From: Sphingomonas glacialis
Lineage (GTDB): Bacteria; Pseudomonadota; Alphaproteobacteria; Sphingomonadales; Sphingomonadaceae
NCBI RefSeq assembly: GCF_014653575.1
Contig: NZ_BNAQ01000001.1
Span: forward strand, 682,001 to 746,000
DNA length: 64,000 bases
Reading direction: 5' to 3'
Positions within the stretch are counted from its first letter, which is position 1. Each line of letters starts with the position of its first letter. Both the position numbers and the translations under genes were made by a program. Below, one piece after another: positions 17,626 to 25,989 of this stretch. The notes beneath the pieces were generated by a model. The model was not told the origin of the DNA, ran no database searches, and worked only from the letters and a program-made list of their open reading frames with translations.

Positions 17626-17868
17626 ACCTTTGTTATTAAACAATATTATCTCGTTTTTCGTTTGACCGACATTGTATGATTTGACAATGGAGCACGGTCG
17701 CTCCGGTGGGGCGGCGGTGTTCAAACAGGCATCCGACAAGAAGCAGCGTTTGCACGATACGATACCGGACATGCTCACCAGGCATGCCCGGAACCCTTAA
17801 CCGGGATCGTGTCGGCGTGCTTGTTGTTAGCGCCGGTCGGTCCTTTCGATTTTTGAAAGGTCAAGAAC
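17626..17868 (+). promoter_or_regulatory. Leader of the DUF5681 gene with four consecutive hairpins
   Basis: After an AT-rich stretch (17640-17690, with a cattgt/acaatg dyad at 17670-17689 that could be an operator), four hairpins follow: catgc/gcatg (17770-17786), cccgg/ccggg (17787-17805), cggcg/cgccg (17813-17835), and cctttc/gaaagg (17842-17860). The 3' arm of the last hairpin is the only plausible ribosome-binding site (GAAAGG, 8 bases before the ATG), so translation may be held back until the hairpin opens. Confidence 0.45.
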
Positions 17869-18600
17869 ATGGAATCGCCAAAAGCTCCAGGGTTTGTAAA
17901 CCCACCCCCGCGCAAGCGTCCGCAGCCGCCCGTAGTCGCGCCCCCGGTCACGCCGCCAGCCGATACCGACCACGAAGCCCGGCTAGCGAAAGAAGCGGCA
18001 ACCGCTATCAACTTAGCCGCTACCAGTAGCGTCCCCAAGCGAGCTCACTCTTACCGACAAACCCCGCGCGCCAAGAAAGAGGAGCGTATCCTGGGCGATT
18101 ATCCGGTAGGTTACTGCCGAGCGCCAGAAGCGCACCAATTCCAAATTGGCAACAAGGGGGGCCCCGGGCGTCCTCGAGGATCAAAAAGTCAAAACAGCCT
18201 GCTACGCGCTGAGTTGGATCGCAAACACACTACCAGGGAGGGAGGCAAAGTAAAAAAGACCCCTGCGCGCGACCTGATCAGCCGACTGATCGTGACAGGA
18301 CCAATATCCAGCCGCAATTATAAGGATCTTGCCAGGCTCAATGCGCTCGCGCGCGATCTGTACCCCGATCCCGTGTCCGAGACTGGAATAGCCGAAGCCT
18401 ATGATCCGGCGAAGGACGAGGCCGTGCTGCGAAGTTTTCTCACATCGCTTCAGCTCGGTGAAGCCAGCGCAACTGGCCTAAACCCATTGGCTGACCGCGC
18501 GACCGGTCGACCCGATCCTGGCCAATCGGCGGGTGACGACGCCTGGAATGAAGGGGATTGGGACGGGAACCCGGGGGAGGCAAGTGATGAGGATCACTAG
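17869..18600 (+). CDS. DUF5681 protein (terminase small-subunit-like position)
   Basis: A 243-residue protein. The first 75 residues are proline- and lysine-rich. A DUF5681 core follows: YPVGYCRAPEAHQFQIGNKG, then a GGPGRPRGSKSQN basic segment and ELDRKHTTREGGKVKKT. The family usually lies just before a phage terminase large subunit, as it does here, which suggests a DNA-recognition role like that of small terminase subunits. That role is inferred from position. The end overlaps the terminase start by 14 bases. Confidence 0.82.
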   Translation: MESPKAPGFVNPPPRKRPQPPVVAPPVTPPADTDHEARLAKEAATAINLAATSSVPKRAHSYRQTPRAKKEERILGDYPVGYCRAPEAHQFQIGNKGGPGRPRGSKSQNSLLRAELDRKHTTREGGKVKKTPARDLISRLIVTGPISSRNYKDLARLNALARDLYPDPVSETGIAEAYDPAKDEAVLRSFLTSLQLGEASATGLNPLADRATGRPDPGQSAGDDAWNEGDWDGNPGEASDEDH

Positions 18601-20086
18601 TCAGCCCGAGGGGCAGCTCAAGGCAACGTCGCTTCAAAGTGCTGCGCTGATGCGCGGCTTTCTGGTCGCGTTCCTCCCCATCGCGTTCGGCATCCTCCAT
18701 CCCGGAGAACGACCGCTGCGGATGGATTGGTATTTGCTAGCGATGTGCCAGGCATTCCAGAAGACTGCGGTCGGGCGCTCGCGGCGGCTTGTCATCAACG
18801 TGCCGCCACGCAATCTGAAATCGGTCACCGCCGCCATCTTCACTGCATGGATATTGGGACAGTCGCCCGCGCTGAAGATCATGTTTGCGACCTATGGCGA
18901 TAAGCTTGGGCGCGAACATCTTGAACGCGTTCGCACCGTCATGATGCATCCGATCTACCGACGTTTGTTTCCGGCCTCGCGCTTGATGCCCGGCGGTGCA
19001 GGAGAAGGCGTTCTGCGCACGACCGCTGGCGGTGGCTGTCGGGTGGTGACCGTCGGTGGCGCGGCAACCGGATTCGGCGCCGACATCATCATCATCGATG
19101 ACGCGATTAAGGCAGATGACTATGCCAGTGCAGCTCGTCGCGACGAGGTCGATCGGTTCTACCGAAGCACGCTGTTGACCCGCCTCAATAACAAGGGACG
19201 CGGCGTCATCATCTCGATCCAGCAGCGGCTCGGCGAGGACGATCTCCCGGGCAAACTCATCGAAGCCGGTGCCGAGCATCTGAGCTTGCCGGCGTATGAT
19301 GACCAGGAACGGATCTACGATATCGGGTTTGGTCGGCAATATCCTCGTCCGATCGGCGAGGTGCTGCGGCCCTATGACGAGTCACGAGCCGTGCTCGATG
19401 ACCTCCGTCGGAGCATGGGGCCGATGCAGTTCACGATCCAATATCTTCAGCAGGTCACAGCGCTCGGCGGTAACGTCATTCCGATCGCAAAGATGCCGCG
19501 ATTCGATCTCGACGGCGTGGACCTTTCGTCGTTCTCGCTGATCGCTCAAAGCTGGGACACGGCCACAAGCGACGACCCGAATGCGGCGTATTCCGTTTGC
19601 ATCACAGCTGGATATCGCGACGGCCGGTGGTACATCATTCACATCATGCGCGATCGACTGCTTTATCCGCAGCTTCTTGACATGTTTCTTTCCCTCAAAA
19701 AGCGGTTCAAGCCCGACAGGATCCTTCTGGAAGAGGCATCAAGCGGTCGACAATTGAACCAGGATCTACGTTTTCGATACGGCATCCGGGTCACTCTTGT
19801 GCGACCTGAAAACGATAAAATTACTCGCATGACCGGTCAGTTGGCGATGATCGAAGATGGCATGCTCGCGATCCCCAACGAAGCCCCGTGGCTCGATAAC
19901 TTTCTGAACGAAGTTCGAAACTTTCCCACAAGCCGGTTCTTCGATCAAATCGATGCGCTGTCGCAATTTCTTGACTGGGCAAAATGGAAAGATCGCTCGC
20001 TTCGCGTTGAACGCGAGCCCGATGGACGCAGGACGCGGGTCGAGCGCACTCAGTTCGTTCGACGTCGTGGGATTCCCATGCCTTAA
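18587..20086 (+). CDS. Phage terminase large subunit
   Basis: DNA-packaging ATPase/nuclease of 499 residues. A P-loop-like NVPPRNLKS at 71-79 is the Walker A variant seen in large terminases. Walker B is IIIIDD at 167-172. The RNase-H-like nuclease half begins with AQSWDTA, in which Asp is the first metal ligand. The ATG at 18587 is chosen for its strong GGGGGAGG at 18573-18580; an upstream ATG at 18533 lacks one. No portal, protease or capsid gene follows, so this is not a complete phage. Confidence 0.92.
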   Translation: MRITSQPEGQLKATSLQSAALMRGFLVAFLPIAFGILHPGERPLRMDWYLLAMCQAFQKTAVGRSRRLVINVPPRNLKSVTAAIFTAWILGQSPALKIMFATYGDKLGREHLERVRTVMMHPIYRRLFPASRLMPGGAGEGVLRTTAGGGCRVVTVGGAATGFGADIIIIDDAIKADDYASAARRDEVDRFYRSTLLTRLNNKGRGVIISIQQRLGEDDLPGKLIEAGAEHLSLPAYDDQERIYDIGFGRQYPRPIGEVLRPYDESRAVLDDLRRSMGPMQFTIQYLQQVTALGGNVIPIAKMPRFDLDGVDLSSFSLIAQSWDTATSDDPNAAYSVCITAGYRDGRWYIIHIMRDRLLYPQLLDMFLSLKKRFKPDRILLEEASSGRQLNQDLRFRYGIRVTLVRPENDKITRMTGQLAMIEDGMLAIPNEAPWLDNFLNEVRNFPTSRFFDQIDALSQFLDWAKWKDRSLRVEREPDGRRTRVERTQFVRRRGIPMP

Positions 20087-20094
20087 GGCATGGG
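20075..20094. terminator. Perfect palindrome hairpin spanning the terminase stop codon
   Basis: cccatgcc and ggcatggg form an exact 8-bp stem around the loop ttaa. The TAA stop codon of the terminase gene (20084-20086) lies across the loop. It probably marks the end of the transcript and also separates it from the convergent nuclease operon. Confidence 0.55.
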
Positions 20095-20146
20095 CGCGTA
20101 GAAACAATACTGAAAGAGACCACGTTCCGCTAGCCGTATGTCGCCA

Positions 20147-21682
20147 TCACGCGCGCAGGCGCTTCAGCGCCACAACCATCGCCATCGTATCGAGCCGACA
20201 ATAGTCGAGCAGTCCGTGCCGAAGCAGTTCGCGGCGCTCGGGCGAGGTAGCGGCGTCAATCGCCTCGAGATACGCATCCTGCGCCTCAACTCCTGACCGC
20301 GCTCCGTCGAGTTGGTTGTAGTTAAGCTCAGGGGCGAGCGTTGGCAGCACGGCCTTGATCGACCAGCTGCCGCGCATGTCGCGGTGATAGTAATGCTGCC
20401 GCGATACCGGTAGCAGATCGACCAAGTGGCCGGCGAGCGCCCGCAGCGCCGTGGCGTGGCCGGGAACAGCGCTCGCCAGCTGCAACAGGCACGAGCGCTC
20501 AAACGGCGCGTTCCACGCGACCACCGCCCCGGTCATCGGCAAGCTTGCGAGCGCCGCTGCGCAAGCGGCACGCGGATCAGCACCGTCGGTCGACAGGAAC
20601 TCGGTGTGCTCAAGATCGCCTTCCCCGTGATCGACGTGGGCAGAAAATTGGAACGGGATCTGCTGATAGGGGCTGGTTCCAACCCAGCGCGGGACCGCAA
20701 ACGCGATCGTCTCGAAGTCGAGGAACGTCCTCGGGTAAGCCCACCCGTCGGTTTCGCAGCGAATGGCCTCCGCATCATGATACGGAACGCCGCTCACCGT
20801 CGCCGCATGGACCCGCGCGAGCAACGGCTGGGTCAGACGCTCGGCATCGACCAACAGCAGATTATCGATACCGTCTTTGGCGATCGCTCTGGCGAGAGTT
20901 TTGCCCGCCATGCCCGGCAGTAAAGTGACCGGCCACGCAGGCGCCGGCGGCAGGTCGCGATTGCAATATCCGACGAACGAGCAAACGAACGGCTCGGAAC
21001 ACTGTGCGCCGGGTTGGATGGCGGGCTCACATCCCGCCAAGGTCGCTACCGCGCTGGCGACGACATCGCCCCGCGCCGCAATCAGCGGTGCGAGCCCCTC
21101 CCCCGCCGGTTCGTCGATGAATAATCCCCGGTAGTCACCTTCCGTTCGCAGTACGAACGCGCGGTCGATCACGCGCACGGATGCGCGCGTGACGTTGACG
21201 CAGCAACCGTCCAGCACCCAAAGCTGGGTTGCGAGGTCGGCGCGCTGATATGGTTTGACGCTGGTGGTGCTTTTGACCTCTGCGATTTGCCAGCCGTCCC
21301 CGTCGGGAATCATCAGATCGACCCGGACTGCGACCCCCGCATGGATGAACGTTGCCTCGAACAGCGGTACGCGAATATCTCGCACAAGGGCACCAGCCGT
21401 TGCTTTAGCCGCAGCGCCCATACCAGCCGTCCCGTCGATCTCGATGCCGTCTGGGTATAGTGCGCAGGCTGCTGCCCCGACCTCGTGTCCGATGCGGAAC
21501 ACCCGGCGCGTGCCGTCGCTCTCCAGCGTAAGCTCGGGCATATGCACCGACAGCCACAGGCGCTTCACACATTGTTCGAAGATGGCGATCCGCGATTTTG
21601 ACAGGCCCGTGCGCGGCGGTATTGGCCGTGTCGCGACGAATGACTGATCGGACAGGTCGGACAGGTGCGGCGGATCAGTCAT
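20147..21682 (-). CDS. DUF2779 protein: Cas4-like nuclease plus RNase-H-like exonuclease
   Basis: A 511-residue two-part nuclease. The N-terminal half resembles Cas4/AddB iron-sulphur nucleases: Cys38 early, PD-(D/E)xK residues Asp122 and Glu135-x-Lys137 (DLMIPDGDGWQIAEVKST), and a Cys218/Cys224/Cys230 cluster. The C-terminal half, DUF2779, looks like a DEDD-type 3'-5' exonuclease starting at Asp322/Glu324 (FLDFETI), with WNAPFERSCL and a final YCRLDTMAM. Its ATG overlaps the end of the upstream nuclease gene by 8 bases, so the two form an operon. Role not established; defence or DNA repair is likely. Confidence 0.82.
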   Translation of the reverse strand: MTDPPHLSDLSDQSFVATRPIPPRTGLSKSRIAIFEQCVKRLWLSVHMPELTLESDGTRRVFRIGHEVGAAACALYPDGIEIDGTAGMGAAAKATAGALVRDIRVPLFEATFIHAGVAVRVDLMIPDGDGWQIAEVKSTTSVKPYQRADLATQLWVLDGCCVNVTRASVRVIDRAFVLRTEGDYRGLFIDEPAGEGLAPLIAARGDVVASAVATLAGCEPAIQPGAQCSEPFVCSFVGYCNRDLPPAPAWPVTLLPGMAGKTLARAIAKDGIDNLLLVDAERLTQPLLARVHAATVSGVPYHDAEAIRCETDGWAYPRTFLDFETIAFAVPRWVGTSPYQQIPFQFSAHVDHGEGDLEHTEFLSTDGADPRAACAAALASLPMTGAVVAWNAPFERSCLLQLASAVPGHATALRALAGHLVDLLPVSRQHYYHRDMRGSWSIKAVLPTLAPELNYNQLDGARSGVEAQDAYLEAIDAATSPERRELLRHGLLDYCRLDTMAMVVALKRLRA

Positions 21683-22868
21683 GAAGGTTCTGTAGCCGGG
21701 GCCGGAAGCTGTTGACGAATTGGTTGGCGGCCACTCCCATCCAGCGCAGCATCCGGTCTTCTTCAGCAGCGTCCCACGGGATGGTGGAGGGAGTGACGAG
21801 CCCTACCCCTGGCACTTCGCCTCCGCCCCAGTCGGGCGCAGGGAGACCTGCCGTGATGAACTCGGCATCGATGGCATCTCGGTCTGCGAGGCACAGCTCC
21901 CACGCTGCGCCATCAAGGCTTGCAAAACGTACGTGCGCCCCGCACCGTTGGTTCGTCGAGGATCGGTAGAGGTTGACATACAACCCGTCCGGGAGAGGCA
22001 CCCGGATCCAGCCGTTGCCGCCGCGCCGCGCTGGGGGCTGCGCCGGGTCGTCAAATACGGTCTCGGCGACGAACCGGTCGACGAATCCCTGCCATGAGCG
22101 GCTAGAGTCTGATGGCTCAGATACGGTCACGCGCGTACGCGCTGCCGGCGCTGGCTCGATCGCGTCTATGCTGACACCTGCCACTTCACTTCGGATAACG
22201 TGGCGCTCGATCGTCACCGTCTGCGCTAAGATGCGAGGCTGGATGATCGTCCGGGTCGTGCCGCCTTCGTCGCTCGCCCGGTATTCGGCAAACTCGATCA
22301 GCGCGAACTCGAACGCGAGACCGGGCTGCGCGCGCAGGTACTCGCCGATCCGTCGAGTGCCTTCGGTGATCCCGTCGCCTGCGATCAGCAATAGAAAACG
22401 CCCAGCCTCTAGATCGCGCGCTACGCGATCTACGAAAACCGCTTCCTCAAGCACCCCACCGGCCTCGCGCGCCAGGGCGTACAGGACGTTGCCTTGCCTG
22501 CGGGTGGCGATGGTGATCTGGCGCTGCAAATCCTCGTATCCATAGCGGCTAAGCTCGCGCGCATAGTCGAGAATCTGGCCGACCACCTCGCGCCTTGCTT
22601 GGGGGTTGCGCCAGAGCTTGCACTCAACCACAACCAACCGGCCGTGCTCATCAGCCAGCAGCACGTCGATGAACCCGACTCCTGGGACGTTGAGTTCGCG
22701 AGCTACGGTAAACAGCCGCCCATAACCCGGATCGATGTCGCGGACCGGCAGGATGGCTGGATTGTCGTAGATGAGGTCGCGCAGCGTGTGCTCGCGCCGG
22801 GCTTCGCCTTGAGGCACGCGTTCGACGATCGTCGGCGCATCGTCATCGCGTATCAGTACCAGCGTCAT
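21675..22868 (-). CDS. PD-(D/E)xK nuclease-domain protein
   Basis: A 397-residue protein not assigned to a named family with certainty. Residues about 55-110 contain a restriction-endonuclease fold: Asp68 in GFIDVLLADE and Glu82-x-Lys84 in VVVECKLW, followed by ARREVVGQILDYA, a helix typical of NucS/DUF91-like enzymes. The C-terminal 150 residues include a second compact domain (GWIRVPLPDGLYVNLYRSS). The ATG at 22868 has GGAGGTG 6 bases upstream, better than an ATG further up. It is the first gene of a two-gene operon with the DUF2779 nuclease. Confidence 0.75.
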   Translation of the reverse strand: MTLVLIRDDDAPTIVERVPQGEARREHTLRDLIYDNPAILPVRDIDPGYGRLFTVARELNVPGVGFIDVLLADEHGRLVVVECKLWRNPQARREVVGQILDYARELSRYGYEDLQRQITIATRRQGNVLYALAREAGGVLEEAVFVDRVARDLEAGRFLLLIAGDGITEGTRRIGEYLRAQPGLAFEFALIEFAEYRASDEGGTTRTIIQPRILAQTVTIERHVIRSEVAGVSIDAIEPAPAARTRVTVSEPSDSSRSWQGFVDRFVAETVFDDPAQPPARRGGNGWIRVPLPDGLYVNLYRSSTNQRCGAHVRFASLDGAAWELCLADRDAIDAEFITAGLPAPDWGGGEVPGVGLVTPSTIPWDAAEEDRMLRWMGVAANQFVNSFRPRLQNLHD

Positions 22869-23262
22869 GGGCGCACCTCCGGTGTGGGTGCGAGTACTGT
22901 CCACCGGATGGCTTCCTCGTCGCACCTATGTCCTCTCGGGGCGACGGCAAAAGCCGGATGTTAGTAACCTGGTCAGAGATCAGGCGCATGCGCCTTTACC
23001 GTTACCGGCTGGACATGCGCGCATGCCACCCGGCCTCCGCTTACGCGGTGACCGAGTTCTCTGTTCTGAGGTTACTAAGCCCCGCCCCCGATCTCTCGGG
23101 AGCGGTGTCAGATTGCTCGCTTCGGGCGCGCAGACAAGTGGAATATCGCGAATTAGGCCGGCTTCTGCAGATTTAGCTGCTACCCCACCGGGTCGGCGCC
23201 CCGCCTCGCTGACCTCTGGTCGTTCGTGATTGGCTCCGGTACGCTGGTCACGGAGATCGACC
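22869..23262. other. Divergent intergenic region with a spaced inverted repeat
   Basis: 394 bases between the nuclease operon and the oxidase gene. No gene is seen. A perfect 10-bp inverted pair, ttagtaacct at 22961-22970 and aggttactaa at 23069-23078, flanks about 98 bases that include the palindrome ggcgcatgcgcc near 22982. Both promoters must lie here. Confidence 0.5.
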
Positions 23263-24456
23263 ATGACGCACTTCGGCGACTATCAGAACCTGATCTACGG
23301 AAACGGCTTGTCGGGCGTCCAACCGACCTGGCCAGTCGATTACGCCACCTTGAAAGTGCGCGCCGAGGCCGCGATGCCCCCGAGCGTGCTGAACTACGTG
23401 CAGGGCGGCTGCGGCGACGAGTTCACGCAAGATGAAAACGCTTACGCATTCCGTCACTGGGGCATGGTGCCGCGCATGATGGTCGATTGCTCGAAGCGCG
23501 ACCTCTCAACGCGAGTGTTCGGTATCGAGCTGGAGAGCCCGCTTTTCATGGCGCCGATCGGCGTCACGGGCATGTGCACGCAGGACGGTCACGGCGATCT
23601 TGCCGCCGCGCGCGCCAGTGCAGCGACCGGCGTGCCGCTAATCGCGTCGACGCTGTCCAACGACCCGCTTGAGGCAGTACGCACTGCTTGCCGCGACACA
23701 GCGGCGCTTTTCCAGCTTTACACGCCGCGCGATCCCGAGCTCGCCGCCAGCTTGGTCGGGCGCGCCGAGGCGTCGGGGTTTAAGGCGATCGTCGTGACGC
23801 TTGATACGTGGGTGACCGGCTGGCGGCCGCGCGATCTCAACGTCGCGAACTTTCCGCAACTTCGCGGGCACGTGCTGCAGAACTATTTTACCGATCCCGC
23901 CTTTCGAAAGCTGCTCGCCAAGCCTCCCGAGGATGATATGCGCGCCGCGATTGGCACTTGGGCTGCAACCTTCGGTAAGGTTCTGACGTGGGATGACATG
24001 GCGTGGTTGCGGAGCCTCACCAAGCTGCCAATCGTGCTAAAAGGCATTTGCCACCCGGATGACGCGCGACGCGCGATAGATACCGGTGCCGATGGCATTT
24101 ACGTGTCGAACCACGGTGGCCGCCAGGCCAATGGCGGCATCGCTGCGATCGACATGCTACCGGAGGTCGTGGCGGCGGTCGCGGGCCGCATACCCGTGCT
24201 GTTTGATAGCGGGATACGCTCGGGCAGCGATGTGATCAAAGCGATAGCGCTCGGCGCAGACTTGGTTGGGGTTGGCCGGACATACAGCTATGGCCTCGCG
24301 CTTGGTGGCGCAGACGGCTGCGCTCATGTGTTGCGCTGTCTGCTTGCTGAGGCGGACCTGCTGATGGCGGTAAACGGTTGGCCAACGCTGGCCGCCGCGC
24401 GCGAAGCTGGCGCGGAACGGACAGATCTTGCACCGCCGAGCCGATCGAGTGCGTAG
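23263..24456 (+). CDS. FMN-dependent alpha-hydroxy-acid oxidase (lactate 2-monooxygenase-like)
   Basis: A flavin enzyme that oxidises 2-hydroxy acids such as lactate. The 397-residue protein has the family's active-site segment SNHGGRQANGG (His base and Arg), the FMN-binding segments MAPIGVTGM and VLFDSGIRSGSDVIKAIALGAD, and QLYTPRD. The ATG at 23263 follows GGAGATCGACC. It is a metabolic gene set alone between nuclease genes, so it may be cargo of the island or a leftover of the original chromosome. Confidence 0.88.
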   Translation: MTHFGDYQNLIYGNGLSGVQPTWPVDYATLKVRAEAAMPPSVLNYVQGGCGDEFTQDENAYAFRHWGMVPRMMVDCSKRDLSTRVFGIELESPLFMAPIGVTGMCTQDGHGDLAAARASAATGVPLIASTLSNDPLEAVRTACRDTAALFQLYTPRDPELAASLVGRAEASGFKAIVVTLDTWVTGWRPRDLNVANFPQLRGHVLQNYFTDPAFRKLLAKPPEDDMRAAIGTWAATFGKVLTWDDMAWLRSLTKLPIVLKGICHPDDARRAIDTGADGIYVSNHGGRQANGGIAAIDMLPEVVAAVAGRIPVLFDSGIRSGSDVIKAIALGADLVGVGRTYSYGLALGGADGCAHVLRCLLAEADLLMAVNGWPTLAAAREAGAERTDLAPPSRSSA

Positions 24457-24888
24457 GAGCTGACCGTCTGTTTTTGGGCTATTTAGGGTGGAAAGCGGCC
24501 TGTCTCCTTTGGAGCGACAACGCGAGTTAAACGGCCATTCGTTCATCGGACCGCGAATCACAGCTGAAACGTGATAGTGTCTTAGGCACTAGATGTGAGT
24601 CCGGGGCTATGTATTTCGTCAGATATGGAACAGGAGCACCAACGCGTCCTGATGGCTATCTGGCACCTGTGTCAGGATTGCGTGACGCAGGGCATCCAAT
24701 GAGCAGGCCGCGGCACCCCCTGAACGGACCTACGATCGGTTCGGCATAGATCTCGTCTTGGGCCTGGATCGGAGCCATACGCGGGGACTTCATTTCATCT
24801 CTCCCTGCATCTGCAAGACGAGCAGCTCCTGGCATCCCACTTGCTGTTCTAATGCCAGTAACGCTCAGGCAACGTCATACCGACGTGA
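24457..24888. other. Gene-free stretch
   Basis: 432 bases between the oxidase and the HNH-like gene, which converge. I see no coding frame with family resemblance, no strong hairpin and no repeat here. Confidence 0.5.
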
Positions 24889-25581
24889 TCAATCCCACAG
24901 CACGTCGCACGCAAGATATTCCCGGATTAACAAGCGTATTCGCAAACCACCGTCCTGCGAGGTTCGATAGCGATAGTTGTTGTCCTGCACGATCAACCAA
25001 CCCTCCACGAACGCATCATCACCGACCAATAGCAGCCGGTTCATTGCCCGGCTGCCGACTTCCGGCCAGACTGATAATTGATAGTCGTCTCGCTCAAACG
25101 CCTCGTAATCCATCTCGTTCATCAGCGTGATCGGCGTGATGCGGACATCTACGGGTTCGTCGAGCTGTGGCTCGTTCAGTTCATACGCGGCGTGGCCCCG
25201 GGCGAGCTTCAACACGACATTCCGGACGCGGCCATGATCGATCGAGAACACGACGCCATCGTCGGTAACGGTGCGGCCTCGATCGATCTCCACCGCGAGC
25301 GCCGGATTGCCTTCCAGCGTCTTCGCGATTTTCGGTCGGGTGATTTTTCCCGGATCGCACGTTCCCGCCAGAACGCATTCAATCAGGCAGGCGAGATAGG
25401 CCTCGTCAGCGGAAAACCCGTTATTGCAGGACAGGCAAGAAGGAGTCGCCGGAAGGTCAGCGGGATACGGCTCATCGAGAAATACGCGAGACGGCGCATG
25501 ATCTTGGGACTCGTTCGGACCTCCGCAGTGCACGCACCACCCCTTGTTGCGGTTATCGCCGAAACTCTGAACTTTCCTCAT
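24889..25581 (-). CDS. HNH-like protein at the end of the restriction operon
   Basis: A 230-residue protein with an N-terminal treble-clef signature: Cys16/Cys19 (CVHCGG), the DH pair at 27-28 (QDHAPSRVFLDEPYP) and Cys49/Cys52 with Asn53-Asn54 (CLSCNNGFS). The rest is an unassigned helical domain. This resembles HNH-type nucleases that bind zinc by two CxxC pairs. Its ATG overlaps the vsr stop codon (ATGA), so it is translationally coupled to the operon. Activity on DNA is inferred. Confidence 0.75.
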   Translation of the reverse strand: MRKVQSFGDNRNKGWCVHCGGPNESQDHAPSRVFLDEPYPADLPATPSCLSCNNGFSADEAYLACLIECVLAGTCDPGKITRPKIAKTLEGNPALAVEIDRGRTVTDDGVVFSIDHGRVRNVVLKLARGHAAYELNEPQLDEPVDVRITPITLMNEMDYEAFERDDYQLSVWPEVGSRAMNRLLLVGDDAFVEGWLIVQDNNYRYRTSQDGGLRIRLLIREYLACDVLWD

Positions 25582-25989
25582 ACGCCCCGCCTTCCGAGAA
25601 AACCCGCGATCATCGCGCTGGTCGCGTCCTGATCCCGCAAACCGCATTCCCATAAGATCATGACGCGCCAACCCAGGGCGGTCAGTTCGGTCGCGACGCG
25701 AATGTCGCGCGTCCGATTGCGCGCCACCTTCTGGCACCAATAATCGGCGTTCGTTTTCGGTTGTCGCGCCCCGCGCGCAATCGTGGCCATGCCAGAAGCA
25801 TCCGTGGACGAAGATGGCGCTTCGTCGGCCCGGGAACACAAGATCGGGCGAGCCGGGCAAATCCTTCCGGTGCAACCGGAAACGGTAGCCCATCGCATGC
25901 GCAAGCCGCCTGACGATCAGCTCGGGCTTGGTGTCCTTTGAACGGACGGCGCGCATGGTGCGCGAGCGCACCTCATCAGGCGTCGTCAT
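25578..25989 (-). pseudogene. vsr: Very short patch repair endonuclease, frameshifted
   Basis: Vsr nicks at T:G mismatches arising from deaminated 5-methylcytosine and usually accompanies a C5 methylase, as here. The first part, MTTPDEVRSRTMRAVRSKDT to HGCFWHGHDCARGA, is in one frame from ATG 25989. The conserved remainder (PKTNADYW, KVARNRTRD, ALGWRVMILWEC) is in another frame. The break is at about 25763-25775 in a run of alternating GC and fits loss of two bases. The protein is probably inactive unless this is a sequencing error or a real frameshift site. The start overlaps the GIY-YIG gene by 14 bases. Confidence 0.85.
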
